From Methanobacteriota archaeon (lineage in GTDB: Archaea; Thermoplasmatota; Poseidoniia; MGIII; CG-Epi1): DNA of 64,000 nt. Position 1 is the stretch's first letter. Every line of letters starts with the position of its first letter. Both the position numbers and the translations under genes were made by a program. Positions 16,728 to 25,581 of the stretch are shown piece by piece. Location of the stretch: the NCBI GenBank assembly GCA_029977605.1, contig JAPOKN010000001.1, positions 1 to 64,000 on the forward strand. Direction: 5' to 3'. The notes beneath the pieces are model-generated. The model searched no databases. It was not told the DNA's origin and saw only the letters and a list, made by a program, of their open reading frames with translations.

Positions 16728-17251
16728 TAATTTACACCTTTTAGACTGAAAGAATATCTTGCAGGCTCTCTCCACCTGTGGCCTGTCAAATATCCGCATA
16801 ATTTACAATTAAATCCAATTGCTACCTTTCCACCGTAAAGCGTTGCATTATGGACTTTCTTTAAGGGTGAAGTACACACTGGACACGGTTGTCCTGGAGA
16901 TGCAAATTCTCCTCTGTGATGCTTATGGCCACTTTGGTCTTCGCCGGGCCTAATCCTTCTCCATCTTTTTACAACAGGGTCGTACCCTAATCCTTGCCTT
17001 TTGAATGTATTCTCATCGCTTTCAGGTCCTGCACCTACTGAACGGGTTCTTATTCCCAATTTAACCTTTTTTGATTTAACAGCAATAATTCTCATTCTTT
17101 CAGCTGAAAGCTTGTATGTTTTGTCTATTCCTTTGAGATGTGCAATTACAAGTTTGTGCATTTTGGTTTGAGTGTCTATACTTCCCCTACTTTTTAGAAC
17201 GCTTAACACAGCTTCCACTATCACTTTTTTAGTAGGTTTTCGATACTCCAT
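16727..17251 (-). CDS. Zinc-ribbon protein of unknown function
   Basis: A strongly basic 174-residue protein. The N-terminal 70 residues look like a winged-helix-type fold (TKKVIVEAVLSVLKSRGSI onward), and the C-terminal half has a zinc ribbon from CPVC and CKLCGY with many Arg/His/Lys residues between. I do not recognise the family. Its stop overlaps the GTG start of the metallo-beta-lactamase nuclease gene by one base, so they are likely translated together and may both handle RNA or DNA. Confidence 0.65.
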   Translation of the reverse strand: MEYRKPTKKVIVEAVLSVLKSRGSIDTQTKMHKLVIAHLKGIDKTYKLSAERMRIIAVKSKKVKLGIRTRSVGAGPESDENTFKRQGLGYDPVVKRWRRIRPGEDQSGHKHHRGEFASPGQPCPVCTSPLKKVHNATLYGGKVAIGFNCKLCGYLTGHRWREPARYSFSLKGVN

Positions 17252-17344
17252 TAAGCGCCTATCAGAACTGAATGTTAAAGCTTGTTGGACCTATAGTAAT
17301 TTTTATATTCCATTACAACAAAGGGTATACAACCGGAGGTTGAT

Positions 17345-18004
17345 ATGTCATTTGATGAAGTAGACGAATTATTCTATTTGTTGGAGAACCCAACTAGACG
17401 TAGAATTCTACAATTATTGTCTGTAGAAAGACTGTATCCTTTACAATTATCTAAGGAAATAGATGTTACTCAACAGGCAGTAGTAAAACATTTGAGAATC
17501 CTAGAAGATCATGGCTTAGTAAAATCAAGAGATGAGCCTAGTCGTAGAGGGCCAAATAGAAGAGTTTACAAAGCATCTAGAGACGTTTCTTTACACATTG
17601 ACATTGGCCCTTCGACTTACAAACAGAAAGCAGAGACTGATTTTGATGTTTCAGATTTATCAGAACAGCACAGAAGAGTCCTAGATGCTATAGCTGAATC
17701 AGAAAATATGGATTCAAGAGCCCGTATGGACCTTCTATCGAGAGTTTCTGAAGACTTAAAACAATCTATAGATGAAGTAGAATCTGAGAGAAGAAGTTTG
17801 ATGGCCTTAATGGGCGAATTGAATAGAAAAATTATATCAACAACTCAAGATGCAGACTGTACCTATCATGAAAGAAGATTATTACATCACATACTTCATA
17901 ATAGAGATTATACTATAGAAAGTGCAGCAGCATCATTGGGGCTTCGTGAAGCCGAAGTTCGAATTATATTGGAAAGTTTACAACATAGAGGTTTAACTCG
18001 TTAA
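17345..18004 (+). CDS. ArsR-like winged-helix transcription regulator
   Basis: Residues 1-75 are a winged helix typical of archaeal ArsR-type regulators (LENPTRRRILQLL, then LSKEIDVTQQAVVKHLRILE, then RRGPNRRVYKAS as the wing). The rest is a helical region with a coiled-coil-like stretch (about 105-165) and a second possible HTH near residues 185-215. The effector is unknown. GGAGGT lies 4 nt before the ATG, a strong ribosome site. It is divergent from the zinc-ribbon gene. Confidence 0.85.
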   Translation: MSFDEVDELFYLLENPTRRRILQLLSVERLYPLQLSKEIDVTQQAVVKHLRILEDHGLVKSRDEPSRRGPNRRVYKASRDVSLHIDIGPSTYKQKAETDFDVSDLSEQHRRVLDAIAESENMDSRARMDLLSRVSEDLKQSIDEVESERRSLMALMGELNRKIISTTQDADCTYHERRLLHHILHNRDYTIESAAASLGLREAEVRIILESLQHRGLTR

Positions 18005-18051
18005 TTATCCGCATATCTTATATAGAATGCTAAAATAATATAATATCTAAG

Positions 18052-18582
18052 ATGGACGCTCTTCAGAAAAGTTTACTTGCAGTAGTTGCATTATCGTTGT
18101 TCTTGCCTTTCGCGCAAGCTGAGGATAAAATTTATCGTGTTGAAGGCCTACCTGAGAACTTACACTATTCTACTGGGAAGTCCTACGAAATCGTCCTTAC
18201 TGCAAATGATTATGCTTCAATTTCACAAGTTAACATAAGTGTGACGAACGGTTCTCTTAGCTCTACAGATTCATTTGAAGCAGATGTACACAATTTAATT
18301 TTAGAATCAAGCGAAGAGGGATGGACTTTTTTCTGGCAAGCCCCTACTCAATCTTTTAGTTTAGGAGAAGGCAATTCTTTGATGATTATAATATTCACAG
18401 ACACAGACGGTCAAGTGTGGTCATCATATAATTCTATGATTAGATCTCCAGAAATAATATCTCATAGTACTTCAGGAGTTCCTGACTGGGCAAATTCATT
18501 AGCATGGGCTGGAGTTAGTATTACAGTACTGTGCTCAGTTGCCGGTTCTTACGTTCTCAGAAGAGACAAAATTAAACAATAA
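18052..18582 (+). CDS. Exported membrane-anchored beta-sandwich protein
   Basis: A 176-residue protein with an N-terminal signal ending near AQAED (about residue 24), a beta-rich exported domain, and one C-terminal membrane helix (about 147-168) ending RRDKIKQ. The middle segment (GWTFFWQAPTQ, LMIIIFTDTDG) resembles the exported domain of the protein at 25934-26629 but lacks its CxCH motif. Function unknown; it is probably anchored to the outer face of the cytoplasmic membrane. Confidence 0.6.
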   Translation: MDALQKSLLAVVALSLFLPFAQAEDKIYRVEGLPENLHYSTGKSYEIVLTANDYASISQVNISVTNGSLSSTDSFEADVHNLILESSEEGWTFFWQAPTQSFSLGEGNSLMIIIFTDTDGQVWSSYNSMIRSPEIISHSTSGVPDWANSLAWAGVSITVLCSVAGSYVLRRDKIKQ

Positions 18583-18596
18583 TTTTTGTAACGTAA

Positions 18597-18606
18597 GGTA
18601 TATATG
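18597..18606 (+). promoter_or_regulatory. TATA box of the pilin-like gene
   Basis: AGGTATATAT lies 47-56 nt upstream of the ATG at 18653, which would give a leader of about 25 nt that begins close to the CTGAC-TTAG-GTCAG hairpin (18628-18641). Confidence 0.5.
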
Positions 18607-18627
18607 CTCAGCCAACTGTCTATGTGC

Positions 18628-18641
18628 CTGACTTAGGTCAG
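18628..18641 (+). promoter_or_regulatory. Leader hairpin CTGAC-TTAG-GTCAG
   Basis: CTGAC (18628-18632) and GTCAG (18637-18641) pair exactly around TTAG, 12 nt before the pilin ATG. By its position it would form the 5' end of the mRNA, where it could stabilise the transcript; as DNA it could be an operator. Confidence 0.4.
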
Positions 18642-18652
18642 AGGACACAACA

Positions 18653-19156
18653 ATGCAAAGAAGAATTGTAAAAGATGAGCAGGCAGTATCTCCTGTAATT
18701 GCGGTTATTTTGATGGTCGCTATTACAGTGGTTTTGGCTGCAGTATTGTACGTTTGGGCTAGCAGTTTCCTTGGTGGTACAACCAAGAACGCACCAACCG
18801 GCAGTATGATAGCTAGCGAAGATGGAAGTGGTGTCTGGACGGTCCAGATCGTCAAGATTAACCCACAAGTTTCCGTAAACTCTGTACACTGGTACTTATT
18901 GGATGTACAAGGAAACACTAAGACTGATGGCTTAGTCTCTGATGTCTATGGATATTACTCTGGTCAGGGTAAAGCTGTAGTCTTCATTGACAACGACTTC
19001 AACGGTAAGTTGAGCCCAGGTGACAAATTTGAAGTTCACCCAGGTGAAGCTGGTTCCGACTTGGAAAGTGTAAATGACGTAAGTGATTACTCCTTCCGTA
19101 TGAAGTTCGAGCCTACCGGTGACGTAATCGGATACGATATAGGTCTACAATCATAG
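18653..19156 (+). CDS. Archaeal type IV pilin-like protein
   Basis: A 167-residue protein with the archaeal pilin N-terminus: a short charged leader, then DEQAVSPVIAVILMVAITVV followed by more hydrophobic residues (about 10-37), the class III signal cut by the prepilin peptidase PibD/FlaK. The C-terminal domain is a small beta fold with one Asp-rich loop (DNDFNGKLSPGDKF). Codon choice leans to C-ending codons (GAC, TTC, AAC) unlike its neighbours, and it has its own TATA box, leader hairpin and terminator-like hairpin; together these suggest high expression as a major pilin. Confidence 0.85.
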   Translation: MQRRIVKDEQAVSPVIAVILMVAITVVLAAVLYVWASSFLGGTTKNAPTGSMIASEDGSGVWTVQIVKINPQVSVNSVHWYLLDVQGNTKTDGLVSDVYGYYSGQGKAVVFIDNDFNGKLSPGDKFEVHPGEAGSDLESVNDVSDYSFRMKFEPTGDVIGYDIGLQS

Positions 19157-19206
19157 ACTTAGGTCACCAAAATTAGAGTGGAATTCGTTTCACTCGCAGG
19201 TAATTC

Positions 19207-19248
19207 GGGGGCTTCGGCCCCCACTTACCAAACTTTTTTTATATTTTT
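19207..19248 (+). terminator. Hairpin plus T-tract after the pilin-like gene
   Basis: GGGGGC-TTCG-GCCCCC forms a 6-bp stem with a stable TTCG loop at 19207-19222, followed by T-rich sequence to about 19251. Archaeal termination mainly needs T-tracts, so the tail is likely the active part and the hairpin may protect the mRNA 3' end. The convergent cca gene ends at 19250. Confidence 0.7.
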
Positions 19249-19249
19249 T

Positions 19250-20431
19250 TTAATCTAACCAAGGTACACGTTGAATTGGTTTTGCACCTTCACATATCCC
19301 TTCTTTTACGTTTGCATTAGGTAGAAGAGACTTCACTACTTCTTCGATTGTTTGATTTTTTGGTTTTTTACCTATTTCCAATTTCTCATTGTTAAGTATT
19401 GCGTTTGGATATTTTTTTAGAAATTCAATCGCTCCATCTTCCCAAGGGGCTGGGCCTTTGTGTGATACTATCTCAGGTAGCTTTCTCATTCCGGTTTCTA
19501 CAACAATATAGCCTTCACTTCCCATATTTGCATTCCACGCAATTGGTTCAAAGTCACGAAGCCCTTTGTAGATTTTTCTTCCTTGCTTTTGTAGCCATGG
19601 CATTATAGTTTCTTCATTTCCTTCTGGAAGTGATAAAATAATACTTGTCAAATTTCCTTGAAACTCTCTTTCTCTATACTTAGGGAAAAAGAAATTTTGA
19701 GATGGCTTGTCAAGAAACGATTTAGAAGCCAAGATTGCAGTCCCTAGTCCTTTCAAAGTCACTCCTGCAGCTACATTTCTTTTATCATCTACAGGATCAC
19801 AAATCATTATTGGAGATTCAGGAGTGTTCATTTTATCTATAATAATGGGAGGTCTCCATTGAGACATTTCTTTTATTAGATTTAAGAATCCTCCGTATTT
19901 TATACAAAGTATTTCTACTAAATAACCTGAAAAGCCACCTACAGCAGAATTTGCACCGTAAGCTCCAACAGCCTTTAGGAATTGTTTTGTTAATCTCACT
20001 TCATTTTCTAACCCATTCAAATTAGATTTTACCCAATCAGTATGGAATGGCGTTCTATCTACTGCAGATACAGATTCAGTAGAGTCTTCAATTGCAAAAC
20101 AAGGTACCAGATCAATTCCAATACCATCTATTTCTCCTCTCAAATAGGGGTGTTGGGCGTAGAGTTCCTTACCATTAGGTAATATTTTCCTTGCTACTGT
20201 TAAACCTTCTTTTTTCAAATTGGTTCCCTTTTGAAATATTAAAAAAATGTCAATGTCAGTTCCAGCTAGAAAAGTTCCTTTTGCTATAGACCCTACAACT
20301 TTAGGTTCAAAAGTTGACATTTCTAAAGCGTTTATTTTCTTAAGAATATTATCTCTTAAACTTGTTATTTTTTCTTTTTCTTCAAGTTTTGGTTGAACTT
20401 GTTCTAAGGCCTTAGCTATTATTTCCTTCAC
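19250..20431 (-). CDS. cca: CCA-adding enzyme, archaeal class I
   Basis: Adds or repairs the 3' CCA of tRNAs. The 393 residues show the class I nucleotidyltransferase core: GSIAKGTFLAGTDIDIFLIF with the metal-binding Asp pair (about residues 47-64), and the downstream GIDLVPCF with the third Asp. The middle GGFSGYLVEIL is typical of archaeal CCA enzymes. Length is slightly below the usual 430 or so. It overlaps the stop of the upstream membrane-protein gene by 4 nt and is the last gene of the respiratory operon's strand run. Confidence 0.93.
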   Translation of the reverse strand: MKEIIAKALEQVQPKLEEKEKITSLRDNILKKINALEMSTFEPKVVGSIAKGTFLAGTDIDIFLIFQKGTNLKKEGLTVARKILPNGKELYAQHPYLRGEIDGIGIDLVPCFAIEDSTESVSAVDRTPFHTDWVKSNLNGLENEVRLTKQFLKAVGAYGANSAVGGFSGYLVEILCIKYGGFLNLIKEMSQWRPPIIIDKMNTPESPIMICDPVDDKRNVAAGVTLKGLGTAILASKSFLDKPSQNFFFPKYREREFQGNLTSIILSLPEGNEETIMPWLQKQGRKIYKGLRDFEPIAWNANMGSEGYIVVETGMRKLPEIVSHKGPAPWEDGAIEFLKKYPNAILNNEKLEIGKKPKNQTIEEVVKSLLPNANVKEGICEGAKPIQRVPWLD

Positions 20432-20931
20432 TCTTCGTCATCTGCATGGTTGACTTTACCTTTACGCCATGCTTTTGTCCTTTCCTTTTCAGCCCTTTTT
20501 CTTAATGTTTCAATATCGTCCTTAACAGGAAGAAAGATAGGAATAATGAATATTATTAGTCCAATAATTAATGCCAATATTCCCCATAATACATATTTTC
20601 CAGTAGTTATAGCCTCCAAAAACAGTGAGATAAGTATAAGTGATAAAATAGTAGAAATCCAAATTATTCTTCTGAAGGCTTTTTCAGAAATAACATATTT
20701 ATCCTTTTCTTCTAAAATTTCAACTGAAAATTCTGCATTTGGAATTTCAATCTTTTCTTCTTTACTAACAGGTCTTTCTAATTTTAATTTTCTTAAGTAT
20801 AAGTGTCCCGCGATCCCAGAAATTATGAAGGCCGCTTGCCCATATCCGGGGTCGCCGGCAGCAGTTGCAGCCCAAACAGCATACAACATTGTTAGCCATA
20901 TGGTAACTATTATTGAATTATACAAATCCAT
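20428..20931 (-). CDS. Membrane protein of unknown function, 167 aa
   Basis: Two hydrophobic segments near the N-terminus (about 5-25 and 28-47) and two in the second half (about 88-108 and 113-133), with a charged C-terminal tail (KDDIETLRKRAEKERTKAWRK). I do not recognise a family. It starts 13 nt after the flavodoxin-ferredoxin gene and overlaps cca by 4 nt, so it probably belongs to the same transcript as the respiratory genes. Confidence 0.6.
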   Translation of the reverse strand: MDLYNSIIVTIWLTMLYAVWAATAAGDPGYGQAAFIISGIAGHLYLRKLKLERPVSKEEKIEIPNAEFSVEILEEKDKYVISEKAFRRIIWISTILSLILISLFLEAITTGKYVLWGILALIIGLIIFIIPIFLPVKDDIETLRKRAEKERTKAWRKGKVNHADDEE

Positions 20932-20944
20932 GACTATTAGAAAC

Positions 20945-21934
20945 TTAGACTTTACTTTCCATTGTAATTGCTTCTACAGGGCAAGCGAAAGCACAGAGTG
21001 TACAACCTACACAAGTATCGTCTAAAATTAAAGCTTTTTTGGATTCGAATTGAGAGGTTCTTGCTTTCAAGTCCCAAGAGATCATATCAATTGATGCAAA
21101 ATTACAATAATAAACACATTGAGTACAACCTATGCATTTTTCGTTATCCACTAAGGCAATGTAGTCTTTACCTTGAGGAAGAGATTTGAGAGTTATCTTT
21201 CTTAACTCTTTAAACATATCTTTAGCTTTTTCTATACCAGTTGTAGGCAATTCATCGTCATCAACTGCTTCTTTAACTCTCTTAAGCCATTTATTAGGTT
21301 TATGAAAGAAAAGGGATGCAGTTTCCATTGCTTGGTATGCAGATGTTCCAGCACTTTCTTCAACAATAGTCTCGGTTTCAGATTCAATTACAGCACCAGA
21401 TGCATAAGAGGCCATACTGTCAACTAAATCAGCTTGAAATTTACCGTCACCATCTACACAAGCTAGTTTTGACATAGCACCATTCATCCATTGTTCTGCA
21501 GGATCTTCAAAGTCAACGTCACAGTCAACCCTATCATGAATTCTAGTCCCTCCCATGTTTTCCATGGTTTTATCCCAATCTTTACCCGATTCACAAAATA
21601 AATCGTAACCTGTATCTCCAAGTGCACAAATTGAAAAATGGGTATTGGTTAATATTTTACCAACGCCGACCGCAGCTTCGTATAGTTCCTCGGCATTGTC
21701 AGGCATTTCTCCTTCTCCCCATGTAGAGCAAACAATCATCACTCTAGACATTCCGGACATTGAATTAATATCAAAACCATCCATATCATGAACGGTAGGA
21801 TTTAATCCGTACTTTTTGCCTTCCTTTTGCCATTTTTCTGCAAGACCCTCAGAGTTTCCACTTTGTGATCCGTATAGAATATGTAAATCTCTATTTCCTT
21901 CTGTTGCGAATGTTGCAATGTCTACATCAGACAC
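20945..21934 (-). CDS. Flavodoxin fused to a 2x[4Fe-4S] ferredoxin
   Basis: Residues 1-175 form a flavodoxin domain (YGSQSGNSE at 21-29), then a linker, then a ferredoxin domain with C267-x2-C270-x2-C273-x3-C277 and C308-x2-C311-x2-C314-x3-C318-P. The first set lacks the usual proline after its fourth cysteine (CN instead of CP). The FMN and two clusters would let it pass electrons between a one-electron carrier pool and the HdrB-like protein encoded immediately upstream (1-nt overlap). The flavodoxin part is nearly identical to that at 1606-2403. Probable electron-transfer subunit of the Rieske/cytochrome b/Hdr-like complex; direction of electron flow is unknown. Confidence 0.8.
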   Translation of the reverse strand: MSDVDIATFATEGNRDLHILYGSQSGNSEGLAEKWQKEGKKYGLNPTVHDMDGFDINSMSGMSRVMIVCSTWGEGEMPDNAEELYEAAVGVGKILTNTHFSICALGDTGYDLFCESGKDWDKTMENMGGTRIHDRVDCDVDFEDPAEQWMNGAMSKLACVDGDGKFQADLVDSMASYASGAVIESETETIVEESAGTSAYQAMETASLFFHKPNKWLKRVKEAVDDDELPTTGIEKAKDMFKELRKITLKSLPQGKDYIALVDNEKCIGCTQCVYYCNFASIDMISWDLKARTSQFESKKALILDDTCVGCTLCAFACPVEAITMESKV

Positions 21935-22830
21935 TACTTTTCATCCTCCAGACAGGCAACCAAGAATTGCATCAAATCCATCATTTCATAATCATGATGA
22001 TGCCCTTCCTCGGGGTTCATGCGTTCTTCATTAAGCATACACTGCATATGCATGTAACATTTTGGGCATCCGCCTAGCATAAGATCAATTCCAGCGTCAG
22101 TACCTTGGTCCAATCTTTTCCTACGTACTGCCTTAGTTGCATCGTTACAATACATCATTGATGAAACCCCACAGCACAATGCTCTTTCTTTATTATTTTC
22201 TAATTCTACCATGGTTGCACCATCAACTAATTGTATCAGATCACGAGGAGCTTCGTATTCTCCCATCATTCTTCCAAGTCGGCAAGGATCGTGATAGGCA
22301 ACAGTTACATTTTCTGGAGCTTTAAATTTTAATCCTCTACCTTGTAATGTTTGAGTAATATGTTCAACTTTTATTCCAAGAGTATTAGGTAAATCATAGT
22401 CTACAGCAAAAGTGCGGTAGCATTCAGCACATGAGCATGTTATAATTTTTATTCCAGATTCTTTTAATCGCTTTAAATTATGCTCTTTCAAAGCGTCAAA
22501 AACTTCCAAATTACCTTGCCATAATTGGTCGTGTCCTGAGCATTTGAATACATTCATATCCAGAACTAAAGGATCAATGTCTGCATAATTCAATAACTTG
22601 ATTGATGCTGCAGCAATAGAAGCGTGATCCGCATCTCCTTTGTTTAAGTGTGTAAACTTAACTTCAACATCCATAAAGTCAACACATCCTGGAAAATATC
22701 CATATTCATGGTATCTTTCAGGTTTCCACTCGTTTGATTCTTTATTCATCGCATCATCTACAATTAATCTTTCAAAAAGGGGATGAGGGATTGTTCGTGC
22801 ATATGTTTTTTGTCTAGGTTTATCGCTCAT
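21934..22830 (-). CDS. HdrB-like CCG-domain protein
   Basis: Resembles the heterodisulfide reductase subunit B/GlpC/LutA family that holds a noncubane [4Fe-4S] cluster in CCG motifs. The C-terminal motif is intact: C183, C219-C220, C255-x2-C258. The N-terminal one is degenerate (C49, C97 and then C132-S-C134-x2-C137). I place the start at the ATG at 22830, giving 298 residues and overlapping the upstream stop by 11 nt; a longer reading from 22884 would run into that gene. Its partners (HdrC-like ferredoxin upstream, flavodoxin-ferredoxin downstream) suggest it is the catalytic disulfide- or thiol-handling part of the complex, or an electron relay. Confidence 0.8.
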   Translation of the reverse strand: MSDKPRQKTYARTIPHPLFERLIVDDAMNKESNEWKPERYHEYGYFPGCVDFMDVEVKFTHLNKGDADHASIAAASIKLLNYADIDPLVLDMNVFKCSGHDQLWQGNLEVFDALKEHNLKRLKESGIKIITCSCAECYRTFAVDYDLPNTLGIKVEHITQTLQGRGLKFKAPENVTVAYHDPCRLGRMMGEYEAPRDLIQLVDGATMVELENNKERALCCGVSSMMYCNDATKAVRRKRLDQGTDAGIDLMLGGCPKCYMHMQCMLNEERMNPEEGHHHDYEMMDLMQFLVACLEDEK

Positions 22831-23956
22831 AAGCAACACCTCCAACTGGAGTGCTTCCGGTTCCGGGTAGATCAAGATTTGCACCTTCAGTAGAAGCTCC
22901 TAAGGTGGCTAGAAGTCTCTGTTCTAGCACATAATCTACGTATTCGATATTTTGAGGGCATACTGCGGTACACATTCCACAAGAGATACATGACCATAGA
23001 GCGACACCATCGTGTTTATTCTGGAATGTATTGAATATAATATTCAATTCGTGTTCGCCTTCCATGTCTCTTACAGGACATATATCATCACATAGTCCAC
23101 ATTGATAGCATCGATTTAATTTGAATTCATAAATACGTTGCATTCTTCTATCTTGAATACCTTTAGTGTAAAGATCGAATCTTTCTTCGTCACTTAGTGG
23201 TTTAGCGCCTTCAGATCTTCTTCTATCTAAGAAAAGGTAGGTTATTAGTGCGCAAGCAATTGGGCCCCACAAAGTAAGTGCGTATAGTAAGTCGGTCGTA
23301 ACTTCAGGATAGTATAGTGCTATGTTTGCATTAATTGAGAAAACAGATAGCATAATTACCATTGCTATACCATAAACACCAATTGCAGCTCTAACAGGAT
23401 CTTCTATAGGTCTTCGTTCGTGCCCCCTGTTGATTACATCTCCATATTGAGGGTCAATAACAGCACCTAGTGCTCTATCAATGAATGGAACAGCAACAAC
23501 TAGTCCAACAATAAGACCTTGAACTAGAGTACCCCATACTTTTGCACTCATTAGGAATAGTTCTATATCATCAAGTCCTAAGAAAGGAATCATAGATAGA
23601 GGTAGTCCTATTTTCAAATCGGTAGCGACCTTTAGACATCCAAAAGCCCACAATAAGTACCAATCGGGCAGCGGAGGTGGATAGGCAGTGCCGGCAGTAG
23701 GATCAGCAGATTCGTGCAATGGAGGTGGAACGAATGCTCCCAAATAGAACATAATTGAAAGAACATAGAAAGTATACACAGTGTCTCTTGATAATTCATG
23801 AGGGTAGAGAGGTTCACCTTTTACAAGGCTAGCTTCTAGAACAGAGTGTTCTTCACGATTTTCCAGTTTACGTATAGTATCAAGTTCTTGTTGTTCTTGA
23901 ATAGATTCAGCTATCATTTCTGAAGCATCATCTTCTAATATTTTTTCTTCGCTCAT
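22820..23956 (-). CDS. Cytochrome b subunit IV fused to an HdrC-like ferredoxin
   Basis: Residues 48-245 match the C-terminal half of cytochrome b (b6f subunit IV): LYPHELSRD, the quinol-site motif PDWY (97-100, a PEWY variant) and about four membrane helices. Residues 270-345 are a 2x[4Fe-4S] ferredoxin: C283-x2-C286-x2-C289-x3-C293 and C323-x2-C326-x2-C329-x3-C333, like HdrC/GlpC. The fusion physically links a quinol-oxidising site to an Hdr-type electron wire. Start overlaps the cytochrome b stop by one base, and the next gene overlaps by 11 nt. I know of no standard family with this order. Confidence 0.82.
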   Translation of the reverse strand: MSEEKILEDDASEMIAESIQEQQELDTIRKLENREEHSVLEASLVKGEPLYPHELSRDTVYTFYVLSIMFYLGAFVPPPLHESADPTAGTAYPPPLPDWYLLWAFGCLKVATDLKIGLPLSMIPFLGLDDIELFLMSAKVWGTLVQGLIVGLVVAVPFIDRALGAVIDPQYGDVINRGHERRPIEDPVRAAIGVYGIAMVIMLSVFSINANIALYYPEVTTDLLYALTLWGPIACALITYLFLDRRRSEGAKPLSDEERFDLYTKGIQDRRMQRIYEFKLNRCYQCGLCDDICPVRDMEGEHELNIIFNTFQNKHDGVALWSCISCGMCTAVCPQNIEYVDYVLEQRLLATLGASTEGANLDLPGTGSTPVGGVAYER

Positions 23957-24909
23957 TAGTGAGGTTCAGCCTCCCCTTGAATCCATACCAATGCCATATG
24001 AATTATCATAAGTACAGTACCTATTAAAGGAAGTACAAAGATATGAAGCCAGTACATTCTTGTTACGGTATCTGCAGTAACTTGTGTTCCCCCAAATACA
24101 ATTTGAGCCATTAGTGGCCCCATTGCAGGAATAGATGTGGCCATTTCAAGCCCAATTGCAGCAGCCGCATATCCGAGTGCATCCCATGGCAATAGATATC
24201 CAGTGTAACCAAAGAAAATAGTTACAAGTAATAGTATAACTCCTAGAATCCAGTTAACTTCTCTTGGATTTCTATAAGCTCCCACAAAGTAAACTCTCAT
24301 CATGTGTAAAAATACAGCTGCGACCATGAAGTGTGCAGCCCAATGATGTATAGCTCGCATAATGTATCCAAAAGCTACTTTTGTCATTATAAGTTCCATA
24401 GATTGGTATGATCCCGATGTGGCATGACCGTCTTCGTCAAAAGTTATTTCACCATCTGGTATATAGTAGAACCCAAGATAAATTCCAGTTATAACTAAGA
24501 TAATGTATGCAAAAAATGAAAGTCCCCCAAGAGAATAGAAAGGGTACCAATACCAAACAGATTTTACATTATATCTTTCAGTGTGGGATTGCGGCATTGT
24601 CCTTCCACTTGAAGGTAAAAGAGTGAATACAACCGAATAATATTCTCGCTTGGCAAGAGAAGCATACCTGTGTAAAGCAAATCTTTCATCAAACCAGTTC
24701 CATGTTGCTAATAATGCTCGTGGAAGAGTTCCAGAAACGTACAAATATCCTACGGTCAACACAGCCATTAACAGCTGTAGGAAAATCAATGGGAAAGTAT
24801 ACTTTCTCATTAATTCTTCGATTATAGGGGCATCACCAGCTGCACTTACAGGCAGTGCCAAGAAAGTAATACTTCCTAATAGTGTAGCTAAAAGTAGTCT
24901 TATTTTCAT
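23956..24909 (-). CDS. Cytochrome b, b6 type
   Basis: Membrane diheme cytochrome of a bc/b6f-type complex. Start placed at the ATG at 24909, which overlaps the Rieske stop as ATGA and gives 317 residues. An extra N-terminal region holds a signal-like segment (5-24) and a membrane helix (about 38-58). The heme ligands are H188/H202 and H289/H304; the 14/15 spacing is that of cytochrome b6 rather than bc1. GYLLPWDALG matches the conserved loop near heme bL. Subunit IV is encoded separately, again as in b6f. No cytochrome c1 or f gene is present next to it. Confidence 0.92.
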   Translation of the reverse strand: MKIRLLLATLLGSITFLALPVSAAGDAPIIEELMRKYTFPLIFLQLLMAVLTVGYLYVSGTLPRALLATWNWFDERFALHRYASLAKREYYSVVFTLLPSSGRTMPQSHTERYNVKSVWYWYPFYSLGGLSFFAYIILVITGIYLGFYYIPDGEITFDEDGHATSGSYQSMELIMTKVAFGYIMRAIHHWAAHFMVAAVFLHMMRVYFVGAYRNPREVNWILGVILLLVTIFFGYTGYLLPWDALGYAAAAIGLEMATSIPAMGPLMAQIVFGGTQVTADTVTRMYWLHIFVLPLIGTVLMIIHMALVWIQGEAEPH

Positions 24910-25580
24910 CCTTGTCCACAATATTTGAGCCAATCAATTTGAGTCATTAACCCAACTAAACCTCCGTCTTTTTCTTCTATAGGGACTACAGGAAGGCCAT
25001 AAGGTGCAGGCCCTTCTAATAATTCTGCAGCCATAACTTCACGACCTTGTTCATCTACGTTTTTAATAACAGATAGCGGATCAAATAGCGATAAGTGACA
25101 TGGACATAAAAACATGTTTTCATAATCATTTCCACTGATAGTACTTGTCCCTTCTGCGCTAAAAACTGGCTTACAGCATAAATGAGGACATTTGTATGTG
25201 TGGTATGCCATCAAATATGCATTACCATCATCAACACTTACTCCTAGTCCATTCATTGATGGTTCAGCGGGAACTTTGACTAAAGCCAATTGTATTTCAC
25301 AAGCACCTAATTCTTGTTCTAGATTTTTTGGAGCCCAATTAACAATTGCTACATCCCAAAGATTAAAATCTTCTTTTTTAGCGACACTTCCACCCATGTT
25401 TTCATACCATTTACCGCTTTCAGATTTATAAGTTAAGGTCTCGTGTGCATCATCATCATTACATCTAGTAACAGGTGGCGGTAGTAATGTTTTTAGTGCA
25501 GGAACAGCAAGGGCTGTTGTCATTCCAGCTCCAGCTAATCCTATGGCACCTTGTAAGAACCCTCTTCGTGTTATATTCAT
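24906..25580 (-). CDS. Rieske iron-sulfur protein with Tat-type signal
   Basis: Holds a [2Fe-2S] cluster and accepts electrons from quinol in the bc/b6f complex. The N-terminus MNITRRGFLQGA is a twin-arginine signal-anchor. Cluster motifs are C131-x-H133-x2-C136 and C159-x-C161-H162, so ligands C131, H133, C159, H162 and the C136/C161 disulfide pair are all present; box one reads CPHLCC with an extra Cys135. I chose the ATG at 25580, which starts right after the upstream stop and puts RR at positions 5-6; a TTG at 25592 would add four residues. It is followed by cytochrome b with an ATGA overlap. Confidence 0.9.
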   Translation of the reverse strand: MNITRRGFLQGAIGLAGAGMTTALAVPALKTLLPPPVTRCNDDDAHETLTYKSESGKWYENMGGSVAKKEDFNLWDVAIVNWAPKNLEQELGACEIQLALVKVPAEPSMNGLGVSVDDGNAYLMAYHTYKCPHLCCKPVFSAEGTSTISGNDYENMFLCPCHLSLFDPLSVIKNVDEQGREVMAAELLEGPAPYGLPVVPIEEKDGGLVGLMTQIDWLKYCGQG

Positions 25581-25581
25581 A

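Noticed and set aside
20450..21025. A 191-residue plus-strand open frame
   Set aside because: It is the antisense of the membrane protein and the end of the flavodoxin-ferredoxin gene, both well supported and in one operon.
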